NCBI RefSeq assembly: GCF_014905415.1
Contig: NZ_BNEO01000004.1
Span: 186,001 to 250,000 of the forward strand
Length of the DNA: 64,000 bases
Direction of reading: 5' to 3'
From: Virgibacillus salexigens
GTDB lineage: Bacteria; Bacillota; Bacilli; Bacillales; Amphibacillaceae
In this document: piece after piece, positions 39,322 through 48,479 of the stretch
Layout: each line of letters opens with the position of its first letter
Numbering within the stretch: the first letter of the stretch is position 1
The notes under the pieces: model-generated
Told to the model about the DNA's origin: nothing
What the model saw: only the letters and a program-made list of their open reading frames with translations
The model's database searches: none
Program-made: the position numbers and the translations under genes

Positions 39322-39441
39322 TTTATATTGCAGAGTAAATCGCAGAGTAAAGAATGAAATAATTAATCAATTACAAAGTTTTATTAGAAAAAACTCCTAG
39401 GATTGGAAGCAAACATGTAAATTACAAAATTAAACGTATCA

Positions 39442-40314
39442 TCAACCATTTATTATGGTTCCACCATTTACGTGAATCATTTGCCCCGTTACATAACTAG
39501 AGTCAGCACAAGCTAAGTAGACATAAGCGGGAGCTAGCTCTTCTGGCTGTCCTGGACGCTTCATAGGTGTATCTCCCCCGAAATTGTCGACCTTGTCCTC
39601 TGTGAATGTAGAAGGAATAAGTGGTGTCCAAATTGGACCTGGCGCGACACCATTGACACGTATACCTTTGTCCGCAAGCTGTTCCGCTAATGAACGCGTG
39701 AATGAAGTAATCGCCCCTTTGGTTGCTGAATAATCAATTAAATCTTTATTTCCTTTATATGCGGTTATAGAAGATGTATTAATAATCGAATTGCCTTTTT
39801 TAAAGTTAGGGAGAACAGCTTTTGTAAGATAAAACATACTGAAAATATTGGTGCGGAATGTCTTTTCCAATTGAGTGCTTGTTATGTCTAAGAAGTTTGC
39901 CTGTGGGTGTTGTTCTGCAGCATTATTAACTAAAATATCAATTTTGCTGAATTTTTCTAAGGCCTCCGTGACAGCAGCTTCACAGAATGATTGATTCCCA
40001 ACGTCGCCATCCATTAGAAGACACTTTTGCCCTTCTTGTTCTACGAGACGTTTGGTTGCTTGTGCATCTTCATGCTCATTTAGATAAATAATTGCGACAT
40101 CTGCACCTTCCCGTGCAAAATGAACACTAACAGCTCGTCCTATTCCGCTATCTCCTCCTGTTATTAGCGCTACTTTGCCATGTAATTTATTACTTCCATT
40201 GTAATTCGGACGTATATATGTTGGTTCTGGCACCATTTTAGATTCTATCCCAGGTTGTTTAGTTTGGTGTTGGGCAGGGGGGGTTAACTTCCCATTTTCT
40301 TTGTCCATCTTCAT
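39442..40314 (-). CDS. Short-chain dehydrogenase/reductase (YhdF/YhxC-like)
   Basis: 290 residues. N-terminal extension of about 45 residues (KLTPPAQHQTKQPG typical of the general-stress SDR group), then the nucleotide motif TGGDSGIGRAV, NNAAEQHPQ, catalytic Ser in NTSSITAY and YSATK, and MIHVNGG at the end. NAD(P)-dependent oxidoreductase of unknown substrate, cytoplasmic. ATG 40314 follows GGAGGAAGAG; the track extension to 40335 lies upstream of the SD. Confidence 0.88.
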   Translation of the reverse strand: MKMDKENGKLTPPAQHQTKQPGIESKMVPEPTYIRPNYNGSNKLHGKVALITGGDSGIGRAVSVHFAREGADVAIIYLNEHEDAQATKRLVEQEGQKCLLMDGDVGNQSFCEAAVTEALEKFSKIDILVNNAAEQHPQANFLDITSTQLEKTFRTNIFSMFYLTKAVLPNFKKGNSIINTSSITAYKGNKDLIDYSATKGAITSFTRSLAEQLADKGIRVNGVAPGPIWTPLIPSTFTEDKVDNFGGDTPMKRPGQPEELAPAYVYLACADSSYVTGQMIHVNGGTIING

Positions 40315-40442
40315 TTTTCTCTTCCTCCTCAACAAGAAATGTTTGGTTTTATATTCCCCTAATGATGGAATTCAATCCTTTATAATTTAGATGGAAAGGT
40401 AAAATTGACTGAACAGCAAGCAGACCTGTACTCACTTAGAAA

Positions 40443-40478
40443 CAAAAAAAGAGCTTGTAGAAAATCAATCTCTACAAA
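40443..40478 (-). terminator. Terminator of the YppF-like gene
   Basis: Minus strand TTGTAGA / TCTACAA stem followed by CTCTTTTTTT. Confidence 0.7.
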
Positions 40479-40498
40479 CTGATAAGCGCTAGAATATG

Positions 40499-40723
40499 TT
40501 AGTGAAAAGAGGTAGGAAATATCTGTTTTGGTGACTCATACGAAAATTCGTGGGCAGATATTGCTCCTTGAATTTTTAAAAATGAATAAATTTCCCGATA
40601 TTTCACAATATCGATTTCACCCGTTATATACTTTTTTTGGTAATGATCTAGAATATCATTCATCGAATTGGGTAGTTGATTTTTTTCATGATGATACATT
40701 TGAATGAGCTGATCGATGTACAT
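40499..40723 (-). CDS. YppF-like small protein
   Basis: 74 residues. The segment NDILDHYQKKYITGEIDIVKYR with KIQGA resembles B. subtilis YppF (a small conserved protein of unknown role). A very strong SD (GAGGAGAGGA) lies before the ATG at 40723, and it has its own terminator. No membrane segment or metal motif. Family assignment is by eye and tentative. Confidence 0.65.
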   Translation of the reverse strand: MYIDQLIQMYHHEKNQLPNSMNDILDHYQKKYITGEIDIVKYREIYSFLKIQGAISAHEFSYESPKQIFPTSFH

Positions 40724-41216
40724 GTCATCCTCTCCTCATAATAAGTGTACAACCTACTAATATCAGTTTATGAGTTATTGTTAGAATTCATGTTAGAAAA
40801 AGTAAAACCAATAATTTCTATATCCATTTTCTATTTGCTTGGTTGGTTTTGAATGAAAACAGGCTTATGTTCAGTCCATCGGTTTGTACGAGTGGCTCTT
40901 ACCCAGACTTATTTTCAATCCATTTTGTTGGAGGTATCAGCAATGAAAATGGAAGTACAACTGGAGTATAGGGCAGAATATTAAAAGTCCTTTTTCAATT
41001 TGCTTTACTTGATTTACGTATTGGTTTGGAACGATGGCCTATACTAATAAGGGATCGACCTTGTATGTATTTTGTTGGGGATAAATTTCTCTTTAGAAAA
41101 TTGATGGATAATTCGAGGTTTATTTCGGTATAAACACGTATTTTTATAGAATCCTTCCAATTTTCATTTGCGTAGTCAGTTAGACGAAAAGGAAAGAAGT
41201 AGGTTACAATATCATA
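40724..41216. other. Gene-free interval
   Basis: About 490 bases with stops in all frames. A GGAGG at 40929 is followed by an ATG at 40943 but the frame closes after 12 codons. I see no conserved motif or hairpin with a T tract other than the degV terminator at its right end. Could be remains of a lost gene. Confidence 0.5.
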
Positions 41217-41247
41217 ATAAAAAAGCTTAACCCAAATGGTTAAGCTT
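41217..41247 (-). terminator. Terminator of degV
   Basis: AAGCTTAACC / GGTTAAGCTT with T run on the minus strand; overlaps the degV stop. Confidence 0.85.
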
Positions 41248-42103
41248 CGTATTGCTTATTAATAAAGAAAAGAGCGATTGTTCCAGGGCCGGAATGTGAT
41301 CCAATCGCTGAACCTACCATTTCAATGACGACTTCATTTACATTCAATCGTTCCTTAATCATGGAGGCTAACTGTTCTGCTCGCTTGAGATCATCTCCAT
41401 GGGAAATTCCAATGGTATGATTGGAAAAATCACCACCGCGTTCTTCCATGATTTCAAGCATACGATTAAACAATTTTTTTGAGCCCCGTATTTTTTCTAA
41501 GGGGATTAGTTTTCCATCTTCTACATGAAGAATTGGTTTGATTTTTAATAAGGATCCAACAAACGCTGCGGTACGACTGACACGTCCACCGCGATATAAG
41601 TATTCCAAATCATCAACAGTAAAGATGTGTTCCATCTTCGACGCATAGTTATGACTCGATGCAATGATTTCTTTGGGATCATCGCTTTGCTTAGCAAGTT
41701 CAGCAGCGTGTAAAACAACAAGACCATAACCTAGGGATGCACATTTTGTATCAACTACATGAATGGGGGCATCCGGATAACTTTCTTTTACTTCCTGTTC
41801 CATCATTTTAGCTGTTTGATATGTACCTGATAATTCGGATGAAAAAGCAAGATAAATAAGTGTTTGATTCGTTTCAGCGTATGATGTGAAAATAGATTTA
41901 AACGTTTGAGGGGAAACCTGTGAAGTTTTAGGGCTTTTCCCTTCACGCATTGCATGATAAACTGTTTTAGGGCTAATGGATTTTCCATCTTCATAGTCCT
42001 CGTTATCTAAATGAACAGTCAAAGATACCATTTCTATATCGTATTTGTTGTAATAATCTTTGGATAAATCACATGCGGAATCCGCAAGTATTTTAATCGC
42101 CAT
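41240..42103 (-). CDS. degV: DegV family fatty-acid-binding protein
   Basis: 287 residues. DegV/FakB fold: MAIKILADSACDLS at the N-terminus, TSQVSPQTF, SSELSGTYQTA, YLYRGGRVSR and the C-terminal GSAIGSHSGPGT. FakB-type members present fatty acids to the kinase FakA for phospholipid synthesis; no fakA is nearby. ATG 42103 follows AGGTGA; an in-frame extension upstream lacks an SD. In B. subtilis yitS, a DegV protein, sits next to yitT, as here. Confidence 0.9.
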   Translation of the reverse strand: MAIKILADSACDLSKDYYNKYDIEMVSLTVHLDNEDYEDGKSISPKTVYHAMREGKSPKTSQVSPQTFKSIFTSYAETNQTLIYLAFSSELSGTYQTAKMMEQEVKESYPDAPIHVVDTKCASLGYGLVVLHAAELAKQSDDPKEIIASSHNYASKMEHIFTVDDLEYLYRGGRVSRTAAFVGSLLKIKPILHVEDGKLIPLEKIRGSKKLFNRMLEIMEERGGDFSNHTIGISHGDDLKRAEQLASMIKERLNVNEVVIEMVGSAIGSHSGPGTIALFFINKQYEA

Positions 42104-42240
42104 AAATTTCACCTGCATTTCATAAACTAGTCTTGTTTTTAGTTTAAAGCGATTTGTTAAGATAGTCAAAGTATATTGATGTAAAATTTCTAAAAATGGA
42201 AAAATAATTGATGATTGTCACAATCGAAGGAGGGACACCT

Positions 42241-43083
42241 TTGTTTATATTTGAAGCTAAACGGATAATTGTTGTAATTTTTGGTGCACTATTAAATGCA
42301 TTATCTTTGAACTTTTTCTTAGAAGGAGCAAATGTTTATGCTAGTGGCTTTACTGGAGCTGCACAGTTAATTTCCAGTGTATTTAATGACTTTCTAGGCA
42401 TTGGAGTCAGTACAGGTATTTTGCTAGCATTACTTAATATTCCAGTCGCTATCTTAGGTTGGTTTAAAGTCGGAAGAGGATTTACTGTTTACAGTATTAT
42501 TTCGGTGCTCTTTACTACTATATTTCTAGAACTTACTCCAATGTTAGTCATTTCGGAAGATATTATATTAAATGCGGTGTTTGGTGGTGTTATTGCAGGT
42601 ACAGGTGTCGGGCTTACATTAAAAGTCGGCGCATCTACTGGTGGGATGGATATTGTTGCCATGGTGCTGTCGAGAATGAAGGATAAACCAATTGGAACGT
42701 ATTTCTTAATGCTAAACGCTGTTATTATTGCTATGGCTGGCGTTCTTTATCAACCGGAAAATGCGCTTTATACTCTATTAACATTATATGTAACGACAAG
42801 AGTAATTGATGCACTTCATACTCGACATGAGAAAGTGACAGCAATGATTATTACACATAAAGCAGATGAATTACAGGCTGAAATTCATAAAACAATGGTT
42901 CGGGGAATCACGATACTTCCAGCTAAGGGAGCTTACACAAAAACAGACAAGCATATGATGTATTTAGTTGTTACCAGATATGAATTATATGATTTGGAAC
43001 GAATTATTAATGAAGTTGATCCAAATGCGTTTACAAATATCGTCCAAACTACAGGGATTTTTGGCTTTTTCCGTAGAGATTAA
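42241..43083 (+). CDS. yitT: YitT family membrane protein
   Basis: 280 residues: an N-terminal DUF161 membrane domain with five or six segments (GFTGAAQLISS, GASTGGMDIVA) and a cytoplasmic C-terminal DUF2179 domain (VTAMIITHKADEL and VTRYELYDLERII). Function unknown; other members affect metabolite transport. A strong SD GAAGGAGGG (42226-42234) fixes the start at TTG 42241, not the ATG at 42208, which is upstream of the SD. Divergent from degV. Confidence 0.88.
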   Translation: MFIFEAKRIIVVIFGALLNALSLNFFLEGANVYASGFTGAAQLISSVFNDFLGIGVSTGILLALLNIPVAILGWFKVGRGFTVYSIISVLFTTIFLELTPMLVISEDIILNAVFGGVIAGTGVGLTLKVGASTGGMDIVAMVLSRMKDKPIGTYFLMLNAVIIAMAGVLYQPENALYTLLTLYVTTRVIDALHTRHEKVTAMIITHKADELQAEIHKTMVRGITILPAKGAYTKTDKHMMYLVVTRYELYDLERIINEVDPNAFTNIVQTTGIFGFFRRD

Positions 43084-43105
43084 ATGAAAGATAAAGGGGA
43101 TTACA

Positions 43106-43522
43106 ATGAAATATTTTGGTTTCGTAATAATATTGGCATGTATTATGGTGGCATGCAGTAACCAAGAATCAGAAAAGTCGACGCAGACGGAAAATCAACA
43201 AGATGAAACAATACAACATACAACGGCAGTTAGCTTACGTAATGTGGATGTAAAAGTGGAAAACGGCAATGCTGTCATTAATGGTGAAGTTCAAGCGAGC
43301 AATACGAATGTTTACTATATACTTGAATATAACAATCAAACAACGATAGAGGAGCAAGAAGTTGAGCTAGAGAATATGGATGAAAAATGGCAAGACTTCT
43401 CCATTAAAATGAAGCTTCCAGAGGATTCGACTTCGAGAGACGAGCCTCCTATTATTACATTTTATGGTAAGAATGATCAAGGAGAAAAAGTGAACGCGAA
43501 CTATATTCCTGTGGATATGTGA
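43106..43522 (+). CDS. Small lipoprotein, unknown function
   Basis: 138 residues. Signal peptide MKYFGFVIILACIMVAC with a lipobox-like MVAC at residue 17, then an acidic Gln/Glu linker and a beta-rich domain (VSLRNVDVKVENGNAVING). Likely anchored on the outer membrane face. SD AAAGGGG precedes the ATG; 22 bases after yitT, so probably cotranscribed. Terminator downstream. I do not recognise the family. Confidence 0.75.
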   Translation: MKYFGFVIILACIMVACSNQESEKSTQTENQQDETIQHTTAVSLRNVDVKVENGNAVINGEVQASNTNVYYILEYNNQTTIEEQEVELENMDEKWQDFSIKMKLPEDSTSRDEPPIITFYGKNDQGEKVNANYIPVDM

Positions 43523-43540
43523 AAATAAGCGATGTAAACA

Positions 43541-43576
43541 AAAAGGTCATGCATTTAAATTGCTGACCTTTTTTTA
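43541..43576 (+). terminator. Terminator after the lipoprotein gene
   Basis: AAAAGGTCA / TGACCTTTT with T run. Confidence 0.82.
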
Positions 43577-43587
43577 TACATTATCTA

Positions 43588-43851
43588 TTAATAACCATGT
43601 TTTTCTAAAACTTCAGTTACCTTAGGGGTCACATCATCCCATTCAGCATCGAATTGTTTGTTAACCGTAATGAAATTCTGATATCCAAATACATTATCGA
43701 CACCTTCTAAGTGCATAAGATCGTTAAGAATTTCATGATCACTCGTTTGTCCTGGCATTACAGATACACTATTTGTTCCTTCAAAAATCAATTTGTCTGT
43801 AGTGAATTTCAGTGCATTTGGGTTTGGGGTGGCTTCTACTCGAATTCCCAT
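43588..43851 (-). CDS. NifU/Nfu N-terminal-domain protein
   Basis: 87 residues that consist only of the Nfu_N domain: ATPNPNALKF near the start is diagnostic, followed by EILNDLMHLEGVDNVFGYQNFITV. There is no CxxC iron-sulfur scaffold domain, so it is a stand-alone N-domain. Possibly assists iron-sulfur delivery; the MIP18-family gene yitW lies 2.6 kb away. SD AGGAGGGA before the ATG at 43851. Confidence 0.85.
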   Translation of the reverse strand: MGIRVEATPNPNALKFTTDKLIFEGTNSVSVMPGQTSDHEILNDLMHLEGVDNVFGYQNFITVNKQFDAEWDDVTPKVTEVLEKHGY

Positions 43852-43949
43852 TCGTCATCCCTCCTAGATCATACTTATCATCTATATTAGCAGAAATAGC
43901 AGGCATACAAAAGCATTTTGTCGAATAATCGTATTTAAAATAATTATGT

Positions 43950-43990
43950 AATAACCACTCCTAGTCACATGAGGCTAGAAGTAGTTATTT
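43950..43990 (-). terminator. Possible terminator of the DUF3813 gene
   Basis: Imperfect repeat AATAACCACTCCTAG / CTAGAAGTAGTTATT; the T tract is weak on the minus strand. Confidence 0.45.
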
Positions 43991-44038
43991 GTTTCACATA
44001 GTTCTTTATAGAAATTACGTTGACAAAATTAGCAGAGG

Positions 44039-44254
44039 TTACTGTAATTGATTATGCTGCTTTAATTGATTTTCCAATTGCTGCAATTGCTGTTTTTCTT
44101 GAGCAGTTGCTTCATTATATGCAGCTTGAATCGCATTTTGGGCAGCTTGCTTATCTTGTGCATTCGCTGTATTTCCTTGCTGATTCATAAAATTGGATAC
44201 AGCATTTTTAGCTTGTTGGAATAAATTGTTGTTATTATTTGTGTTATTTTGCAA
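44039..44254 (-). CDS. DUF3813 family small protein
   Basis: 71 residues, Asn/Gln/Ala-rich and helical: LFQQAKNAVSNFMNQQ, AAQNAIQAAYNEATAQEKQQLQQLE. This matches the DUF3813 pattern of small Bacillaceae proteins encoded beside yitU. The start is TTG 44254 with AGGAGG 8 bases upstream; that SD lies inside the preceding small ORF, whose stop is one base before this TTG. Function unknown, perhaps sporulation-linked. Confidence 0.75.
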   Translation of the reverse strand: MQNNTNNNNNLFQQAKNAVSNFMNQQGNTANAQDKQAAQNAIQAAYNEATAQEKQQLQQLENQLKQHNQLQ

Positions 44255-44255
44255 C

Positions 44256-44405
44256 CTAAAAACCTCCTACTGTATGGGTATCTGTTTCTGCACGCTTTCG
44301 TTCTGCTTCGGAGAATCGATCACGGTACGGAAAACGTTCATCATGTTTTTTTACTGAATCTGCACTTTGTTGACTAAAACGCTTCGATTTACTTCCTTTT
44401 CCCAC
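44256..44405 (-). CDS. Small basic hypothetical protein (49 aa), coupled to the DUF3813 gene
   Basis: 49 residues from GTG 44405: MGKGSKSKRFSQQSADSV, then HDERFPYRDRFSEAERKRA and ending VGGF. A strong SD (GAGGGGGAA) precedes the GTG. Highly charged, no membrane segment. Its last codons (Val-Gly-Gly) contain the AGGAGG that serves the downstream DUF3813 start, and its TAG ends one base before that start, which argues that both ORFs are translated. I do not know the family. Confidence 0.7.
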   Translation of the reverse strand: MGKGSKSKRFSQQSADSVKKHDERFPYRDRFSEAERKRAETDTHTVGGF

Positions 44406-44514
44406 GATACTTCCCCCTCAATTCGAAAGAATCATGCTGCATTATCGAAAGTTTAATTAGCGTATTGGTCGGACTATGGCCATAATCCTTTGATTCATGC
44501 TCTTAATAAGAAGT

Positions 44515-44541
44515 TAAAAAAGCGAACGCATTTTGCGTTCA
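44515..44541 (-). terminator. Terminator of yitU
   Basis: GAACGCA / TGCGTTC stem and T run on the minus strand (GCTTTTTTAAC). Confidence 0.8.
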
Positions 44542-44592
44542 CTTCTAGTATGGCAGCAATCGTTGAATTCTATAGTAGGAAAATTTTGCGAA

Positions 44593-45426
44593 TCAAACGG
44601 ATTTTGCTTCAAGGTTTAAGTAAGATTCTAAAAATTTTCCGATTCCATCAGCTTCATTTGTGTCTGTTATGTGATTACTTACTGCTTTAAGCTCGTCAAT
44701 TGCATTGCCCATGGCTACACCCACCCCAGCATAATCAATCATTTCTAAATCATTATCCTCATCACCAAAAGCAATAATACGCTCTTTCGGAATATGATAA
44801 TAATGTGCAATTTTTTGCAATCCAACTGCTTTGTTCATACCTTTACGGACGATTTCAATAATATTCCAAGGAGCTCCCCATTTCCGATGTTCAATTAAGT
44901 CGGCGTGGTAATCATCAAGATGATCACGTAATGTTAAAATATGATCTTCCTTTGGGTGTATTAGCAGAGAAGTAGGATCCTCTGTTAATTTGTTCTTGAG
45001 ACTTCCAATAGTAAATGGAGGATCGTTTTCTGTCATATGAAAGATATCAATTATGGCTTGGTCGAACTGATCGAGATAAACCTCATCCATGACTTCTGCT
45101 AATACATTATGAACATTCAGTTCATAGCAAGCGTCAATAATTTTATGTGCTGTTCGAATGGACATGGGGCTATGTAATGCATCCCATCTTGAATCGGCTG
45201 GATGGTGAATTAATGCTCCATTAAAATTAACCATTGGCGTTGTTAATCGAAGCCGATGATAGTATTCAATGCTTGCTCGATGTGGTCTTCCTGTTGCGAT
45301 AACAACAATATGACCTGCTTCTATCGCTGTTTCAACAAGTTTCTTCGTATGTGGACTGATGACTTTTTTATCCGTGAGAAGAGTTCCATCTAAATCTAAA
45401 GCAATTAAATGTCTGTTTGTTTGCAT
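44593..45426 (-). CDS. yitU: Cof-type HAD hydrolase YitU
   Basis: 277 residues. HAD motifs: DLDGTLLT (nucleophile Asp near residue 10), ATGRP, Lys in KWGAPWNI...RKGMNKAVGL, and FGDEDNDLEM. Cof-like phosphatases act on sugar phosphates, flavin precursors or PLP in the cytoplasm. Divergent from yitV, as in B. subtilis. SD GAGGTGAA before the ATG. Confidence 0.9.
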   Translation of the reverse strand: MQTNRHLIALDLDGTLLTDKKVISPHTKKLVETAIEAGHIVVIATGRPHRASIEYYHRLRLTTPMVNFNGALIHHPADSRWDALHSPMSIRTAHKIIDACYELNVHNVLAEVMDEVYLDQFDQAIIDIFHMTENDPPFTIGSLKNKLTEDPTSLLIHPKEDHILTLRDHLDDYHADLIEHRKWGAPWNIIEIVRKGMNKAVGLQKIAHYYHIPKERIIAFGDEDNDLEMIDYAGVGVAMGNAIDELKAVSNHITDTNEADGIGKFLESYLNLEAKSV

Positions 45427-45569
45427 AATTATTTCACCTCATCTGTCAATAGTGTATAGTTGATATGTAGAGATGTAAAGTAAAAATTCCTTTGCATTAG
45501 TTGCAATTTATTTCTTATGGGTAGTAAAATAATTTACATGACTGAAAACGTACATAAGGAGATAATGGC

Positions 45570-46331
45570 ATGATCGGAGTATATAAAGAAGAAATTAAAA
45601 CCATTCCAAGCCTAATAGTTGTTGATGCCGAAAACGAAAATAAAGCTTTACCAGTAATCACCTTTTTCCATGGGTTTACGAGTGCAAAAGAACATAATTT
45701 GCCATTAGCATATTTACTTGCAGAAGAAGGGTATCGTGTTGTTCTCCCAGATAGTAAATACCATGGTGCAAGAGAAAATGAAATATCTGAGATGAGAAGG
45801 CAGGTTTCTTTTTGGGATATCGTCATGCAAAATGTTATCGAATTAAAGGATATAAAAGATTATTTGGATAGCACAGGTTTATTATTAGATAACCGTTTTG
45901 GAATTGCCGGTACTAGTATGGGAGGAATTACAACTTCAGCAGCTCTCACGCAATATCCTTGGATTAAGACAGCAGTAATATTAATGGGGTCTCCTAAGAT
46001 AACCACTTATGCGAAGACACTTGTAAACAGTTTCAAGAAAATGGGGAATTTGCCTATAACTGATGAAGAAATTAGCCATTTGTACGATCAATTAAAACAA
46101 TATGATTTATCTGAACAGCCGGAGAAACTGAATCAACGACCACTCATGTTCTGGCATGGAGAAGATGATCCAGTTGTGCCATTTGATCATTCTTATACAT
46201 TCTATGAGAAAGTGGCATCGGAATATACAAATAAAGATAATATTTTCTTTATTAAAGAGGCTAATCGTGGCCACAAAGTAGGTCGGTTTGCTATATTAGA
46301 AACTGCGAAATGGTTTACCAAACATTTGTAA
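45570..46331 (+). CDS. yitV: Alpha/beta hydrolase YitV
   Basis: 253 residues. Nucleophile elbow GTSMGG near residue 115-120, acid Asp in GEDDPVVP and the final His in RGHKVG; oxyanion HGF near residue 33-35. An esterase of unknown substrate, cytoplasmic. SD AAGGAGAT before the ATG. Followed after 76 bases by yitW, the same order as B. subtilis yitU-V-W. Confidence 0.9.
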   Translation: MIGVYKEEIKTIPSLIVVDAENENKALPVITFFHGFTSAKEHNLPLAYLLAEEGYRVVLPDSKYHGARENEISEMRRQVSFWDIVMQNVIELKDIKDYLDSTGLLLDNRFGIAGTSMGGITTSAALTQYPWIKTAVILMGSPKITTYAKTLVNSFKKMGNLPITDEEISHLYDQLKQYDLSEQPEKLNQRPLMFWHGEDDPVVPFDHSYTFYEKVASEYTNKDNIFFIKEANRGHKVGRFAILETAKWFTKHL

Positions 46332-46407
46332 GTTTTAAAGCAGTGTTATTTAAAATCAATTAAAAATATGTTTAAATAGTAATAACAAGATAGAGGAGGT
46401 ACAGGGT

Positions 46408-46719
46408 ATGGATGAAGCGCTTAAGGAAAATCTAATGGGTGCCCTAGAGAATGTTATTGACCCTGAATTAGGCATTGATATTGTTAATTTAGGTTTAATA
46501 TATGATGTTGATTTGAATGAAGAGGGCATTTGCAATGTCACCATGACATTAACCGCGATGGGATGCCCATTAGCTGCACATATTGAGCAAGATGTAAAAC
46601 ATGCGCTTGCGGATATTCCAGAAGTAAAAGAAACAGAAGTAAATATTGTATGGAATCCTCCTTGGGGAAAAGAAAGAATGTCTCGTTATGCTAAGATTGC
46701 ATTAGGAATTCCAGATTAA
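46408..46719 (+). CDS. yitW: MIP18/DUF59 family protein YitW
   Basis: 103 residues with the DUF59 signatures NVIDPELGIDIVNLGLIY and TLTAMGCPLA; the Cys is at residue about 54. SufT/MIP18 proteins assist iron-sulfur cluster maturation. SD AGAGGAGG before the ATG. Terminator downstream. Confidence 0.92.
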   Translation: MDEALKENLMGALENVIDPELGIDIVNLGLIYDVDLNEEGICNVTMTLTAMGCPLAAHIEQDVKHALADIPEVKETEVNIVWNPPWGKERMSRYAKIALGIPD

Positions 46720-46724
46720 TCGGT

Positions 46725-46766
46725 AAAAGGTTCATTCATGAGGTTGTAATCATGAATGAACCTTTT
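46725..46766 (+). terminator. Terminator after yitW
   Basis: 17-base arms (AAAAGGTTCATTCATGA and its complement) around an 8-base loop. Confidence 0.85.
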
Positions 46767-47061
46767 GTACATTTAAATTGTACAAAGTTACATTGTTCAC
46801 ATTGATTGCATTTTTAAATGGTCGAAATCGTAAATAACAATCTTTCCGTGATGAATTGAAATAATCGATAGCCGATTGACTCACTAAGTAATCGGTTTAC
46901 ACTTTCTATTTTGTTATGGTTTGTAAGAGGCAGATGAATGCATACTCCTTGAGTCTTTCTAACCACTATAAATAATTAGGGTCTTTCAAAAATGGTTGCA
47001 GGTTAGCTGCATACGTTTGTTGATACAATCAAATTCCTCCAATATTTCCATTAAGCATTAT
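46767..47061. other. Gene-free interval between yitW and uppP
   Basis: AT-rich, no ORF with an SD, no long repeat. A weak dyad CCGATT / AATCGG near 46870-46895 is not convincing. Nothing else seen. Confidence 0.5.
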
Positions 47062-47092
47062 AAAAACAGCAGTCATTGAGAACTGCTGTTTT
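47062..47092 (-). terminator. Terminator of uppP
   Basis: AAAACAGCAGT / ACTGCTGTTTT with T-rich minus-strand tail. Confidence 0.85.
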
Positions 47093-47098
47093 AACTAT

Positions 47099-47926
47099 TT
47101 ATAGGAAAATAATAACAAGTATTCCGACGATAAAGCAATAAAAGGCAAAGTATTTTAAATTACCTTTCGCCATAATATTAGCAAACCATTTAAGAGCAAA
47201 ATAGGATGCAATAATGGATGCTAAGAATGCAATAGCATATGGTATCATTAATGTGTCGAAATTAGGATCTGTAAATATGTCGGTTATTTTTAATACGGTT
47301 ATTCCTAAGCTTACTGGAATATAAAGTAAAAAGGAAAAGCGAAAAGCTGTTTCGCGTTTCATGCCAACTAACATTGCTGCAACAATCGTTGCTCCAGAAC
47401 GACTAATACCTGGAATTAACGCAATCGCTTGAGCAGCTCCGACAATCAAGGCATCTTTAATTGTTAATTCCTCATCATTTTTCTTCCCTTGTAAATTACG
47501 AATTATCCACAAGGCAGCCCCAGTAATAAGTAACGTGTAGCCGACAATGACAACTCCACTTAATCGCTCACTAATCATATCTTCAAATAGGAGTCCGAGG
47601 ATACCTGTAGGGATTGTTGCAATGACTAAGAATAGGATAAATCGAAAATCTTCCTTCGCTTCTTCATCTCTATCCTTTTGAACAATGAATCGAAGGCCAT
47701 TGCGAATTAAGCGTGCGATATCTTTACGGAATACGATAAAAACAGCAATCAATGAGCCAAAATTGACGAGTATCTCAAAAGATAACCCTTTAATTTCTAA
47801 TCCAAACAGATCCCGTAAGATTACTAAATGACCACTTGAAGAAATTGGAATTGGTTCTGTAAAACCTTGAAATAAGCCAAGAATTAAATACTTAATTAAC
47901 AAACCTAGTTCAGTTAATGTTTCCAT
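47099..47926 (-). CDS. uppP: Undecaprenyl-diphosphatase UppP (BacA)
   Basis: 275 residues, about eight membrane segments. Catalytic motifs [15 protein letters not shown] (residues about 19-33) and [10 protein letters not shown]. Recycles undecaprenyl pyrophosphate for peptidoglycan and teichoic acid synthesis and gives bacitracin resistance. SD AAGGAGATA before the ATG. Single gene with terminator. Confidence 0.96.
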   Translation of the reverse strand: METLTELGLLIKYLILGLFQGFTEPIPISSSGHLVILRDLFGLEIKGLSFEILVNFGSLIAVFIVFRKDIARLIRNGLRFIVQKDRDEEAKEDFRFILFLVIATIPTGILGLLFEDMISERLSGVVIVGYTLLITGAALWIIRNLQGKKNDEELTIKDALIVGAAQAIALIPGISRSGATIVAAMLVGMKRETAFRFSFLLYIPVSLGITVLKITDIFTDPNFDTLMIPYAIAFLASIIASYFALKWFANIMAKGNLKYFAFYCFIVGILVIIFL

Positions 47927-48013
47927 AATGTATCTCCTTATAGAATTATTAATTTTTTATGTCACCAACCCATGGGCGAATGAATAGGCTAGCTGGTGAG
48001 GAGGTTGATAGGA

Positions 48014-48331
48014 ATGACGGACCGAAATCAACAAATATACGATGTATGTAAAGATCATATGCATGCCTATGTGCTTATAGAATTAGTCGATGGCTCAAGT
48101 GTAGACGGAATTATTACTGGACTGGATAATGAATCCGTTTATCTTGCTGTACCACTTGAACCTCATGAACAACTTCAGGGTGGTGGGTCACATCATAGAC
48201 AATTCGGTTATGGTTATCCTGGTTATGGTGGTCCAGGGTATGGATACGGCTATGGACCTGGACCACGATTTAGAAGGCTAATTCTGCCTTTAACTGCTTT
48301 AGCGGCATTGAGTATACTTCCATGGTATTAA
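48014..48331 (+). CDS. Gly/Tyr-rich protein with LSm-like N-terminus
   Basis: 105 residues. Residues about 17-45 (YVLIELVDGSSVDGIITG, NESVYLAV) have the alternating pattern of an LSm/SH3-like beta barrel; residues about 60-82 are Gly/Tyr/Pro repeats (YGYPGYGGPGYGYGYGPGP), and the end is basic then hydrophobic (RFRRLILPLTALAAL, PWY). This mix recalls spore-coat or surface-exposed proteins. SD GAGGAGG fixes ATG 48014; the earlier in-frame start contains the SD. Divergent from uppP. I do not know its function. Confidence 0.72.
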   Translation: MTDRNQQIYDVCKDHMHAYVLIELVDGSSVDGIITGLDNESVYLAVPLEPHEQLQGGGSHHRQFGYGYPGYGGPGYGYGYGPGPRFRRLILPLTALAALSILPWY

Positions 48332-48361
48332 CATTATTACATTAACAGGGCCTAAAATGGG

Positions 48362-48403
48362 AAACCCTTGCCCTGTATAGTAAGAATGGGCAAGGGTTTA
48401 TTT
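48362..48403 (+). terminator. Stem-loop after the Gly/Tyr-rich gene
   Basis: AAACCCTTGCCC / GGGCAAGGGTTT, loop 14 bases, weak T tract; may also partly serve the minus-strand DUF2929 gene. Confidence 0.6.
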
Positions 48404-48479
48404 CAATCATACAGCTGGTCTCTGCCATAGAGAAATTGAGTTACCTAATATTATTACAGGTAGGATATATCAGTTCGGT

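Noticed and set aside
44490-44690. 66-aa plus-strand ORF over the yitU 3' end and terminator
   Set aside because: It spans a terminator hairpin and antisense coding sequence of yitU; no SD.
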